Below, piece by piece: positions 1 to 13,100 of a stretch of DNA of 64,000 bases. The stretch lies in contig CM056584.1 of NCBI GenBank assembly GCA_029721435.1, forward strand, positions 14,345,739 to 14,409,738. The letters are read 5' to 3'. A model generated the notes under the pieces. The model did no database searches. It was not told the origin of the DNA and saw only the letters and a list, made by a program, of their open reading frames with translations. The position numbers and the translations under genes are program-made. Each line of letters opens with the position of its first letter. Within the stretch, counting starts at the first letter, position 1. The stretch comes from Gymnothorax reevesii. Lineage: Eukaryota > Chordata > Actinopteri > Anguilliformes > Muraenidae.

Positions 1-3000
1 TAAAAATGGCTACTTTAAACCTCTGGAAACTTCCAGTAACTCTCATTAGATGGCTAAATGCAAGATATATGTTCTTAAAGTAGGGATTCAAAGAAGATAT
101 GTACCTATAAAAGTGGTTCGTTATGGCAATTTTATGATATGTTGAAGGTATTCACTCATATAACAAGAGAAAAAAAACTGGCAGTTGCTACGTGTACAGC
201 AGTTTTTCAAGGCATTTCAATGTGGACTACCATTGTCAAAGAGGGTTGAACCAGATGAGCTAGACCCTAAATGAGGTGTCTTTCTACTAATTCTGGCATT
301 ACCAAATAAATTGTATGAGAACGTTTGATGACGTTTATGAGGCGTTTTGGACTTGATATCCAGGATGGCTGTTGTCAGTGATTTGAAAAATCAGATTTGC
401 ATAGCCAACGATGAAAACTTTTAGAAGTGTTCCTTGATATGTGAATCAATATTCGTAGACCTTGTTCAATTTCATTTTTTCCATAATTATCAAGATTTAT
501 CACATAACTGCAGTACTTTTTTCATAGTCCTGTCGATGACATATTTTTTGATATGGGTAATGTCACTTTTGCGAAAAATTAAGTGGCTGAGAGCCAAAAT
601 ATGTGATTGTGCTGCATGTGGTTTCTGTGATACAGCCATTTTCTCATCGTTCTAAATTTAGTCACTGGAAAAAAGCATACTTATCTTGTAAAATCGGCGC
701 AAAATGTCCAAAAATAACCTACTAAAGTGAAGTATTTTTTTCTTAATTTTCAGTCCACTCAGGCCCATGCCTATACCTGTATATTCCCCAGAAATACAGG
801 TTGCTCTGAACTAGGCTACTATCCAGCCAAACCCAGAAAAAAAATCATTGATTTTCACCTGGTTTGGCCTCATATTTCAGAGAAACTTTCATTTATATGG
901 AATACATACGCATAAGTTGCATGTACGGACTTTCACATCAGTATGTTATTTTAGGACATTTTTACCTTTTTTCAGAAAAAAGAACAGTAGTCCTTTAAGG
1001 CCAAGGACTAAATTTAGTACATTAAGGGAAACACATTTTTCAGCCCTGCAGTTCAACCAATTTCAAAAATATTTTTTTCCAGATTTGTGCTTAAGCAAGA
1101 ACATGTGCACAACAGGAAATTTTCAGAAATTCTATTTTAGGCACAAAAGGCTTAACAGGTAGTGGCTGTGGGATATGAATTGGATTATTGTCCAAAGGGG
1201 GGGAACAAAATAAATGCTCGAGGACAAAAAAAAGACAAAACCAAGAGAAATCCTTTTATTGCGCAAAAAAATTTTAAATCCTTTATTAACATGGACTAAT
1301 GGCACCTGTAAGCAGCCATGGTTTTAGGAGGATATACAAGCAGACTGTGGCTGCCAGAACTAAATGACATAAAACATAGCCATTGAAAATATGTGGATAT
1401 ACCTGGTGTACTGACGAGTCTGCTATTGGTTAAGCAAGTATAGGCAGTGATTTATCACATATGGATACTATATGTGCAAAGTCCATAATTTTCTTTCATA
1501 TGGTTTGAAATGTCTGCAAGACATTGCAAATCATTGAGATCATGTATTGTTCACAAAGATACAAACGTGAAATCCATGTTGTCTCATCCACGGCAAAAAA
1601 CGACTCACAACTTTCAAAATAGATTGATACTCTAAACATACGACTACTAACAGATGGTAAACTTTTTAAATGAGAAAAATACACACAGGATCAAATTACA
1701 CCTACTCGTTGTTTACCTATTTTAACAACGGAACAAAAAACATCAAATGCCTCCTAATATCGAAAATGCTGAGCAACTTGAGTTAGGAAGGCACATCAGG
1801 ATGCTCTCGAAGAAATAAGACTCAAGAATCTTGTTAAGATGTTCACAGTGTGTATAAATTGCGTACCTGCCGAATGAGGACTGTTCACTCGGGTGGTAAA
1901 TCTGTATGCTACTCGTTCCCTCCCTTTCACACACTTTTTTTTTTTTTTTTTGGAGGATGAAAAGTTAGTTTTTGCCCCAATTAAACATGTTCAAGCAAAT
2001 TCTAGAAGTAATTATAATAAATAATTCTTCTCTTCTCAATGCCTTTTATAAGCCCGCAATATGAAGGCCTTGAAGGCAATGCTCTACTGAGAGAGAAAGA
2101 GAGAGAGGGAGAGGAGATATTTCACTGGCACACGGATCAGTCATCATTCAATCAACCTGTATTTAAGAGATTCTCATGTGGAACTGAAGTCCTTTGTAAT
2201 GCTAGATTTCACCATGAGTAGTAGCAAAGGCAGAAATGATTCTGGACTTTTCACACTTTTGCTTATCTCAGGGATTGGAACAAAGCTTTGCAATGAGAAC
2301 TGCTCAACTGTTGGAGTTTGTTCAAAATGGTGGTGCATTTGATTGAACAGAATACCTTGGTTTTTAAGGTCAAAAGTGACATTTGCTTTAACTCTGGGCT
2401 TGTGTACATATACACATTTTTTATGTACAGATGACTGGTGTCTTTATAATTTGAGTTTGTTTCAGGATCTTTTAAGACTAGCCTTTTGCCAGTAAAAATT
2501 TACTTCATAATGTGTTTGTATTTTGGAGTCATAAGTAATCTTGGCTTTACTTGATACTTGGGCATGTGTACAAATAAATATTTCTAAGTAGATAAACGAT
2601 GGCTTCGTAATTGGCATTCACTTCAGACTGGCTCATTAAAAGGTAGCCTAGCCTGAGACCACCAGACCCAAGTATGCAGTGTTGACCAATCTGAAGCCAC
2701 CATCCCTACCCTAAAAAATGAAAATGAAATTATAATATTAATAAAATAGTCTACTAACTCAACCTAAATTTATGGAAAATTATGTTATTTGATGCAGACT
2801 TTGTCTGCGTGAAGTACAGAAACTAAGCCTTCATCATCATAGACCAACATGTGTAAAATAACTCATAGGAATGTCCCATTTCGATAAAGACAGGTCTGGA
2901 TATATTGCGTTATGCAAATAAATAAATAAATTACAGCAGTAGGAAGTGAAAAAATATAATTTGGATAACATTTTCATCAAAATGTTCTCTGAATTAACTG

Positions 3001-3990
3001 ACACTTTAATACAAGTACACATATCCAGTTCTATGGGGAAATAATATTCTTTAGAAATCAAATTTTGTTACTTTTCTCAAAGCGGCCTTGTTGGATATAT
3101 CTCATTTTGCAGTCAAACCCATCATATGCACTTATTTCCTTCAGCAGCATTTTTAGATAAAGAAATCCATTTTCAGAAAATAACTAAACAGTTTTAAACA
3201 GTTTCTGAATGGCTCACAACACATAATCTGTTACATCTGCGTTACCGTTTGTGCACAGACTGGAACAAACACACAGTTCATCTGCGCACACAAAGATGAT
3301 GCATCCATCCATGCCGAGGGAAAGTCAGCAGGATGATCTCTGCTGCCGTTTGGAGCCCTGCTCCGTGCCCCGCTTGGCTCAGGGTCAGACCCAGGCTCAA
3401 AGAACAGACAAATGTAATTAGTGTGAGAAATCTTTTCAGCCAGATTTGGTAGAAAAGTTCCCAGCATTCTGGTGGAAAATGGCTGCTTGGCATCACACAA
3501 TAGCAGGGACCACGGGCCCATATCTGTACTGGTATAAAAGAGTGTAAAATTATAGAACTCAATTGTTGCTTGAAAAACTCTTGCCCATAATAATACAAAT
3601 ATCTACTTCTACATGTATGAATAATCATAATGAATTATTATTATTAGTGGTTGTAAATTGGCGGCTGTGGGGTCCAATCAAAATATAACAAAAAGAACTC
3701 ATAGCCTCTAATTTTTAGTTCAGTACTACTACCGTGAACTCAATTTCAAACTGATCTCGGCTGTCACAAAGTCAGGACTGCCTAAACTTTATCTATTCTA
3801 AGGACAACCTGCATGAATACAACATATTTAAATAAAAATAAATTTATTTCCAGCCAGTGATCCAGCCAGTTGTCCCCGATTCCACCTCGATGTCTTATTC
3901 TCTTGACCAATAAGACATTAAAAAAATATATACAAAAAAACAACAAAAAAACAAAACATTGTCACCAATATCTCCCGCCACGGTAAGAAT
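1..3990. other. No gene recognised; AT-rich unique-looking DNA
   Basis: Only short random open frames. A weak ~155-bp tandem duplication sits at 2365-2647 (listed separately). No known transposon terminus was recognised. Confidence 0.5.
2365..2647 (+). repeat. Diverged tandem duplication, ~155-bp period (2 copies)
   Basis: 2365-2485 and about 2525-2647 align through GTCAxAAGT, CTTG..GTGTACA, CTTCAG/TTTCAG and the ending TAGCC, roughly two thirds identical by eye. Confidence 0.5.
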
Positions 3991-3992
3991 GG

Positions 3993-4396
3993 TCACAGGA
4001 GATTCCAAATTCTCATTACAACACCCAAACACCAAATTCAGAGTCAAGGGCCATAACTGTGTAAAAATAAATGTCTCAGAATCAATTGTCAAACTCATTC
4101 AATAGGGTCATTAGTACTGGCCACACACAAAATTTCACCCATGAAGGTGCAATAGTTGCCGAGAGAACTTGTCCCCATTGCAACACCCATACACTTAAGT
4201 CCACAAACAGAGTCATGGGCCATAACTCTGTAAAAAAAAATCGGAATCAATCATCGAACTCATGCAGTCGGGGCATCAGTACTGGCAACATACAAAATTT
4301 AATTCACGTAGGTGCAATAGTTTCCGAGAGAACTTGTCCCCATTGAACCCGGACGGACGGACGGACGGACGGGCGCCATTCCACGATCTCCTGTGA
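3993..4396 (+). mobile_element. Short-TIR dispersed repeat with internal ~165-bp duplication and GGAC tail
   Basis: The ends are inverted: TCACAGGAGAT at 3993-4003 and ATCTCCTGTGA at 4386-4396. Inside are two related units (GGGCCATAACT... at 4048 and 4217), each with the segment GAGAACTTGTCCCCATTG. Then comes (GGAC)n at about 4350-4372. A related GACAGACA-tailed repeat is at 43490-43740. This style of repeat occurs in fish and many marine invertebrates; I cannot name the family. Confidence 0.55.
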
Positions 4397-4399
4397 TAT

Positions 4400-7300
4400 G
4401 AATAGAGGCCACTAGATGGCAGAATTTACCTTTCTTTTATTAAGCCCAGACTGGAGCTAGGTTTAGACATGTCCTGGGCATGTCTGGGGAAAGTCCCAGA
4501 AAATAAAAAAAAAGAGGTCTAAATGTGGGTGGGGTCTGCAAAAGAGTATATAAGGAAAAGAATTGAGACAGTAGTAGTCGGAGAAATTGCAAGAAGAAGG
4601 ATACATGTGACCAGACCTGTCATTCTGTTCAAGACCTGTGAAGGATTTTTGCCTGTGTTTGAGCATTTTCCTTACCCAGGACATCACCAGGAAACCCACC
4701 AAACAAGGGACTGTAAATATTTCTGTTGTTTTGTTGCTAATCAATCTTGGTCCTTAGTTGTAGGTTAGTTGTTAGTTGTTTTTTTTTTTTGTTAAAAATG
4801 AAATGTGTTCAAGTTCTAAAATTCTTGTGTCATCCTTCGCTGTTGTGTAAAGTAATAACAAATTGGGGCCATAACACCCCCGATCCACTTCATGGCGGGG
4901 TATAAAAACTTGAGTGAGCCACAGCGGCACCATTACAGACTGGGGAGAGCTGAAGGTGCTGAGATAAGCTGCCTGATACAGGCAGTGAACAAAGCTGCAT
5001 ATTAGACAACTTTCACAGACATTAACAGAAGTGAAATTAAATACACAGACAGTTACATTTACTTGTCAAACACACTCATTGCAATAATGAAAGACAATGT
5101 ACAACCATATGCGTCTCACAGTAACACTATTCTACAAGCTGGATTTAAATGAGACAAGTTCAAAAATAAATCAAATGAAATGTCTTTCATTAGGCATAAC
5201 ACTTTAATATTTAAACAGGGCTTCATGTAACTTTGAATAACATCAGATTGAATCGCAGGCACAGGTGTTGCCAGAAATAGAATACTGCTCAAAAAGTATC
5301 ACCCCAGCGCCAGCTGGTGAATGCAATGTGTACAGAGTATCCTCCACCCTACTCCACCCAACAACACCCGTCGACCTCGCGGTATCTTTGGTATCTAAAA
5401 TTTAAACCATGAAATTAACACTGAAAATATAGATGTACAATGTATTTTCCCGCAACTTCACTCTTAATATATACCATAGAGCGCACAAAAAGATGGACAA
5501 TGGATCTTCACATCTTAACGCTGTACAAAAACAATGCCAAAATATCCTTAATATGGACGCTGCCATCTTGCACATTAGGGACCAGAGTCTGCACCATAGC
5601 GATCTGGTGGTTGAGCAGTAGTATCGAGATCCCACCTATATACCCGCCCTACTCATTCGCAAGCACGTCCTGTATAACCTGGCTGGCTGCTTCCGTTCAG
5701 TGTAGGCAGTCAATGCCTCTTATTGTACACGGACTAGAGACCGGGCGAGTGTTCAATAACACCAAACATTACCTAACATTATTGTTTGGATAATATACTC
5801 TATACTAGGGCTGCCCAACCCTGTTCCTGGAGAGCTGCCATCCTGTAGGATTCTACTCCAACCCTAATTCAACACAGCTGATTCAGCTCATTAGCAGCTC
5901 GTCAAGCAGGTCGGTCAGCCCTGCTCTATATTGTCTTGTTAGATAACAAAACCAAATGTCATAGAATACACTGTTCTACATGTTAAAGGGTAAGCTAGTT
6001 CCAATTTTTTTCCAAGTACAGTTGTATTCGGCTAAATTACCTTTGTAGCTATCCTGGTCTTTAGCCTTACATTGTTTTGCTCTCATGCTGATGTTCAGTG
6101 CCACTACCGGCCTCTATAACTCATGACAATTGCAATCTACTAGCTGGGTAGCCGATACATTGACTATGGTTAAGTACCTCATACAAACTTACATCAAAAA
6201 ATCCTAGCCAACCCAACAGAATAAGGTGAATATACAGCCTATGAGCAAATAGAATCCCCACTATCATGCGGTTCAACGTTAGCTAGTCAGCTAGGTAGTT
6301 AGAACTATCTAACTAGGTGATTTGTTACAGAATCTGGATCTACTAGTTTTTAGCTAGCTAGCAAAATTAGGTGATAGGTCACTTTAATTAGCAACAAAAA
6401 TTAATAGTAAAAAAGCACTTTTTTCAGCACTCTGAACATGGAATCACTGCTGCCAATGCATTAGGCTATGTTCTGAGTGAATAAACTTTAACTGTTGATT
6501 TCCAACTTAAAACACACTGTCCCATAACAGAATCTTGCTAAACTAGCTAGCTAGCTAGTCAGCTGAGTGGTTTTACTTTTCAGCAATAACATCACTGCTA
6601 AGAGTGCATGAATCTATGCTCAGGGCAAGTGAAATAAAAATTTACTGTCAATTTTCATTGGACTTTCAAAATAACTATGGGTGATATTCAGCTGTATTGG
6701 GATCTAGCAACTTATGCATGCGTAATGTTAAAATGTTAACATTATATCTCTTCTGGGCAGTCCCTCTCTAGCACTGAACAGCTCCCTAACTAATCTGCAG
6801 GTGACTATTTCTCTTAGAGTTGCTGCCAATCACAGCTGTCAATCATGACTTTACACTCCCTTTTCATAATATCAAATGATTAAATAAAAACAAACTTTTC
6901 AGAAAAAAAAAAAAATGAACACTGACCATTCTACAGCATGGTAAGGACAACTTAATATCTCATAAACTCTCCTTGTAAAAAGTTTTTGACGCAAACTTTA
7001 ATTGTTTTTGTGTGGAAAATGTCCCATCCCCAAGCATGGATGGGGCGGGTTTATAACCTTTAGTGCAGCCAGCCACTGAAGGGCAGTGGAGATGTTTTGG
7101 CCTCACTTAAGACTCGTCAATCTTTATGTACAGTCAATGATTGATATAGAGAGTGTCATGTCTGCCAAAGAGCCTAAATTAAATTACGTGCATTTGAACC
7201 TTTACGGGTTATTGAAGGTATGTTGCAGTGACGTGCTGTCACTGAAACAATAACCCCGCAAGAGCCGCACCCTCCAGCACATGCTCTGAATCTGCTCAAT

Positions 7301-7550
7301 TTCCCATTGCCTGATTAGTAATTAAACAGTTTACCTGCTTGACAATTAATGGGCAGTCACACTGGGGAAAACCTTGAGAATACTTTGCTTTACATGTAGC
7401 ACTTTCCTCTACAATTAAGGCTATGATTTCATGTCGGCAAGTTCATAAGAGGGAGCCGCCATGTTTCGGGCCTTGGTGTGCAGAATTCTGGATGAACACA
7501 TTTGGCAAGTGAAAATGACTTTCTCAACTATGTCTACAAAGGTTTAAACT
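4400..7550. other. No gene recognised; repeat fragments
   Basis: 4400-4880 has a TATA-like TATATAAGG (4545) and ends near AATTGGGGCCATAACA, weakly LTR-like. 5810-5935 is a half-MITE (CCCAACCCTGTTCCTGGAG). 6270-6370 and 6545-6565 are AGCT-rich palindromes. Otherwise nothing seen. Confidence 0.45.
5810..5935 (+). mobile_element. hAT-type MITE fragment
   Basis: Contains CTGCCCAACCCTGTTCCTGG, then CACTCCAACCCTAATT-like sequence (here CTACTCCAACCCTAATTC), a widespread fish non-autonomous repeat. A similar left end recurs at 20463. Confidence 0.45.
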
Positions 7551-8500
7551 TACAATTAGACCCATAAGCTCGGACATTGACAAAGATATTGTTATTTTAG
7601 CAGTCTACTATATCTTATGGAGTAAAAATTAATTTATGAAAAGCTCAAGGTCCACAGTTTTAGCATTGACTTGTGGGTATTTGCACCCAAATCTGGTGAA
7701 CTGCGTAGGAATTGCATCATTTTTTAGACACACGATTTTCCCTTTTTAAGGGGCCAAAAGCAGTTGGACAATTAGCAGTTCAGCAGCTGGATAAGTATTA
7801 CTTACTTGTTATTTCATTTTAAAGTAAGCAGATAAAAAGTGTACAGTTGATTTGGCAAAAGTGTGGTGGCTTTGGAATGTTACTCTTAACTCTGAATATG
7901 AAGTCCAAATAGTTGCCACTGCTGGTGAAGCAAGCTAACATGCAAAAATCTAAATAAAGCCATCAAAGAAATGAGAACAGTAGTTCTAGCCAAGTCTACT
8001 ATTTGTTATATCCTTTAAAATGAAGACCTACTGGTAAACTAAGGATGCGTAGCTCAAAATGCTTACAGGACCACAATCAAAAAATGGTGAATTACCAAAT
8101 AATTATTTCCCTGTTGAAGAACTTTTCCATCACAAAACACTGGCTAAGTCAAGAACACTCTCCAGGATGTTGCCATTTCACTGTCAATTTCAACAATCAA
8201 GAAAATAGTAGTGTAAATACAGTGAGTATTTTATGATTTATACCATTTGTAAGCGTTAAAATTAGAAAAAACATAAAAAGCTGGCGCAAGTCTGGAACAA
8301 CATCATACTGCCCGATGGGACAAAGATCAACTTGTAACAAAACAATGGGAAGAGATGAGTACGGAGAAGGGAAGGAACTGTTAATTAAGGCAAAGTGTGG
8401 CCATGTGCAATCATGTATTGCTGCCAAAAGAACAGGTTCCCTTGTATTTATTGATGATGTGACCACTGACTAATGCAATAGGATGGATTTTGAATTGTTT

Positions 8501-8755
8501 GGGGCAGCATGGTAGAGTGGGTGGTCCAGGAATCAGAAGGTTCCTGGTTCGATCCCTGGCTCCTCCAGAGAACGTGTCGAAGTGTCCTTGAGCAAGGCAC
8601 TGAACCCCACACTGCTCCTGATGTGCAGGTTGGTGCCTCGCATGGCAGCCTCTGCCATCAGTATGAATCAGAGGCATAATTGAAAAAAATGCTTTGGGGT
8701 CATGTGACCAGAAAAGCTATATATAACTGCAGTCCATTTACCATGTATATACTGA
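8501..8755 (+). mobile_element. tRNA-derived SINE
   Basis: The Pol III B box GGTTCGATCCC is at 8546-8556, with A-box-like GTAGAGTGGGTGG upstream. The tail GGTCATGTGACCAGAAAAGC, then TATATAACTGCAGTCCATTT, is the LINE-derived tail shared by many fish SINEs. Inserted in the old Tc1. Confidence 0.7.
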
Positions 8756-9134
8756 GCTCAGATTCAACAAAATGCTTCAAAACTCATTGAAGAGTGCTTC
8801 ACAGTGCATATGGGCAATGACCCAAAGCATACTGAGAAAGCAACCGAAGAGTTTTTAAGGGAAAGATGAGGGAAGTTCTACAATGGCTAAGTTAATCTCC
8901 TGACCTGAATCCAATTAAATGCACATCTTAGTTGCCGAAGGCAAAACAAAAGGCGAAGTGTAGGAACTGAATAAAGCTGCAGTGAAGGCTTAGCAAAACC
9001 TCAAGAATAAATAAACCCAGCATCTGGTGATGTTATTTGATTCAGTCTTTAACTGAAAAGTATTTGCAACCACCTATTAAAAATTGCAACTTAATTTTTG
9101 ATTGTCAGCTTGTCCAATTACTTTTGAGCCCCTA

Positions 9135-9248
<114 letters not shown>

Positions 9249-9899
9249 TCATTGTAATTCCTCCTGGCAATATAATTTGCTCTTACACTATTTTTGATGA
9301 AGCCTTTAAATTAAAGTTGAAAGTCTACACTTCAAGCACATCCTGATTGTTGCATTTCAAATCCTTTCAGATGGCAAACGACCCAAAATGATGAAAATGG
9401 TTCCACTGTCCATATACTTTTGGATCTGCCTGCATTTATTAAGCTACGACATTTTGCTCCATTATACCAGCAGATCTGCATTTAGTCAGTCACATACAGA
9501 GAAATGAACACACTGCTCTTTAAACTGATTGTTCTTACACTCTCTTCTGTAGTACGGCAGGAAGTTGAGCAAAAATAAACACAGGTATAAAATAAGTATT
9601 GAAATTTTGCGAACAATTCGTAAGTGATTTCCTGATCAAATGACATACATGATTACTGAGCATCTGGTCTCATTCCACTGAGAGATGCTTTTGTTTTTGA
9701 GCAGACGAGGAGGCAGAGGGAGGATCAGAGAGAGAGGAAGTGAGAGGAAAGGAGTGAGTGTGAAAGAAAGCGAGGGGTAGGGAGGGAGAGCGAGGACGAG
9801 AGAAGGAGTGTTTCAATAATCTTTGCTATTGTGACCTTGTAGCCTGTAATAGGGCTGTGAACATCGGGGGAGTGGATGTGTATGGATCTGGTATTGACT

Positions 9900-10144
9900 C
9901 TAAGCCATGGCGATGGAGGTGGAGAACTCGTTGAGGTGCTGCAGATGAGTCATTCGAGTGGCCAGCAATAGCAGGAGTCCAGTTGTCACCTCCAGACCAT
10001 AGGAGAGCCAAGCCAGGCCTAGGGACCAGCCAAAGGACACATGCACCCGGGCCAGAATCTCCGCGCCCAGCTGCCTCTCTATCTCCAGCAAGGCCTGATG
10101 GGAGTAGCTGATGTATATGCTCACGCCGGATAGCGTGAAAACAC
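9900..10144 (-). CDS. tmem235: tmem235 exon 4 (terminal)
   Basis: 245 bases from acceptor TCCTAG|GT to stop TAG at 9902-9900. Encodes the end of TM3 (LSGVSIYISYS), the second loop, TM4 (SFGWSLGLAWLSYGLE...) and a short cytoplasmic tail. A possible AATAAA on the minus strand lies at 9440-9435, inside the neighbouring transposon end. Confidence 0.93.
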
Positions 10145-13100
10145 CTAGGAACGCACAACGAGACATTGAGATTCCTACTGAAACTGGCTGCATTGCAATA
10201 TATTAACGCATACAACAACAAAAGCTTACGTTCTTCCCCATTCATACACCTGGGTATTAAGCTGAAGCACTTAAGAACACCAGCAGTGAATTAGCTGAGA
10301 ATCAAATCTACAACCTTGTTGGCGGTACGCAAACCGTTACACTACTGCTTCAGAAAATTTACATACAAAGGTGTCCCATAACATTCTTTTACATAACTGC
10401 ACCGCAGACTGTTGTGATTGGTCTGGGAGCACAATCCACACCCTTCAAAAATTCCCTCATGATGTAATGCACGCACACACACACACATACACACACACGT
10501 ACACCTGTTTGTATGCTTGTATATGGAAGAAATTAAAGCACATACACTTACAAACACACACATGCAAACAGAAATTTTACACAGGGCAAAATTACCGTCA
10601 TTTGCCATTTTTAACTCATCTACAGGCACAAACCAATTTAATTCTAGTCCTGTGTTTCCGAAGCCTTCAGGTCAGAGAAAAGGCTTAAATATGCCAGCTC
10701 CCCACGGCGTAGTTCTCCCAATCAATGTCCGCACCCCTGAAGTTTAGCAGCCGCCGGGACTCCTTCATGTCGCCCCGTTGTTGGCTGAATTATAGCACCT
10801 GTGAAGCCATCACTACCTTTCAGTCAAAGCCTCTGGGCTGCACTTTCATTATATCTGCCGTTCTTCACATCTTTGGCTGTGGCAGGCCATCCATCTGTAC
10901 TCCCAGTTTAAAGCACCTTGACCTGCGCAGGACTGATCAAGTCTAAATCAGCTCAGAGCAGCTGCACTACCTTTGTTTCCACTGTTGATTTCATTACTAT
11001 GCGTTATGTACTCCTGTCTAAAGGATAAGCTGTTCATAAAGCCCCGCCATTTTGACAACTCACAGCCAAAACGTTGCTTGTGTTCAAAGAAATGTCATTT
11101 TGAAAACAACAAAAAGAGTGTGACCTAGACTATGTAAAACCTTTGTCTTTCATATGCTGCTGTCCACCATGACTCTTGGGGTAAATATTCCCTTATTTGC
11201 ACGTAAACCAACTCCCCCCCTCCCAATTCTAGGCTCATTGTATTTCAATTAAGAGGCACTGGCAACTGGGCTAAAGATCATTATTTATTACGGATTAAGG
11301 AGTATACAGATTTACTGATGATGAGACAATAGGGACAACAGGGAGATTTTGTAACTGGGGAGCATCTGCCCTGAGCTGCATCAGGATAAATCCCCCCCCA
11401 TGGAGTCCAGATGCTGTTCATGGTGGCTGATGACTCAGCTGATCGATGAGGTTGATGAATGATGAAGCTGATAAATCTGCGAAGGCTGAGCGGTGATGGG
11501 GAAGTGGAGCGAGTGCAGAACAGCAGCATGAACATACTAAAGGGGGAGAGAGAGTCGTATTTAAAAACACAGCAGTAAGATGATGCGCTCATAACATGGG
11601 TTTGTCACTGTGCTATGTGACCTACTGCTAGGACTGCAGATGTCTCAGTTAAAAGCCCCAGACAATGACAGTGGGAATAATGGGTGAGAGAAGTGAAAGG
11701 CAGTTTGAAAGAGAAATAACCTGCAGGCCAAAGTATGCAAAAGAACATTCTTCCTGTCTTAACTTTCGCTAGAGCTTCATTAAAACTCCATGTCATCAAT
11801 GCATGAAATAAATTGCATAATTTCAATTAATACTGCCTGACATTTGCAAGAAAAGTTCAGTCTCCACATCTATAGCTATATTCAGATGAAATTGTTGAAG
11901 GAAAATAGCAGCTTGCTATAGGTTCCACAGTGTTGTGAAAAAGTGAATTAAATGGATATTTGAATGTTAAAGTATATCATAATGGACAGGTAGCGTTACA
12001 TAACTACTAACTAGCAACAGTTACAACTTTTTCATTATTTCATTAAAAGTTGAAAGTAAAAATCAGGCAAGAGGTAAGAGGTACAAGGACTGAAGTGACA
12101 ATCTCACATCTATCTGATTCAAAACCAACTGGAGACTAAGGATGAGAGATATATGAATCAGATTAGTGTTGTGCATTTAGGATGCCACTAAATAACTTAC
12201 CTTTACTGTGTTTTTATTGATGTTGCACTTACGGAACTGTCAGTATCCAGGCATGGCTGTGTTGCTTACCTCCCTCATAACTCAAGTGAATGTTCTGTAA
12301 CAGTGCAAGCTGTTCTGGATACCAGTGTCCGCTAAATGAGCGTACGGTCATGTGAGCAATGGCGCTCAAGATTGTCTCTCTCCTGAAATGCAGATGGTGG
12401 TAGATACTGGAGAAGCCTGTACTTAGAGCTGCAGGCTGGTAATGCAGTAGGGTGGGGAGACAGGATATAAACTGCTCTGGTCGTAATAAAGAGGTATAGA
12501 GATATTAAAACTCAGCGGGAGTATTTAAAATGCTTTGAACACAATAAAACAGTGTGGGGCAAAATATTGGAAAGAAAGGAACGTTTCTATTACTGAAATG
12601 GAATTCGGCAATTTATTTCTCCTGGTGCCATTATGCATCCACCATCTCCAACCATAAATAAAATCTATAATCCATATTGATTCTATTGCTTCGTTTGATC
12701 TTTTACACTCAATATGCTGCGTAAGGGAAACCTGGCTTCCACACAGCTGAATGAAATTACCAATCTACAATTTGACTGTTACTCCCAAAAAAAAAAAAAG
12801 AAAAAATGAAATGAAATTGAAATTTCCACCTCAGAGATGGTGTTCATTGTCCTGATCAGGAACTGCAGATAAAATGAGGCTTGAGGCTGAGATTCAGTGA
12901 CTGACTGTGAGTGCATCTCTGGTGCTAAAGTCAAGAAAATTACCCAAAAAATTCCCCCATGCGTACTCAGCTAAATAAATCCAAATGGAAGGCATCTCAC
13001 ATTACACTGTCAGAGATGTAAACAAGCGGCACGCCTCAAATTGTAAAGCAAACTGATCTGCAATTCAGACTGGCACGCAAAATTATTGCAAACGTCACTG

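Noticed and set aside
4392..4860. LTR from TGTGATATG to AATAACA followed by a primer-binding-like site
   Set aside because: The putative 5' end overlaps the inverted end of the 3993-4396 repeat, and no flanking duplication or second LTR was found; left as a weak remark only.
9826..10245. 139-codon minus-strand frame over tmem235 exon 4
   Set aside because: Different frame from the conserved TM4-containing reading; shadow.
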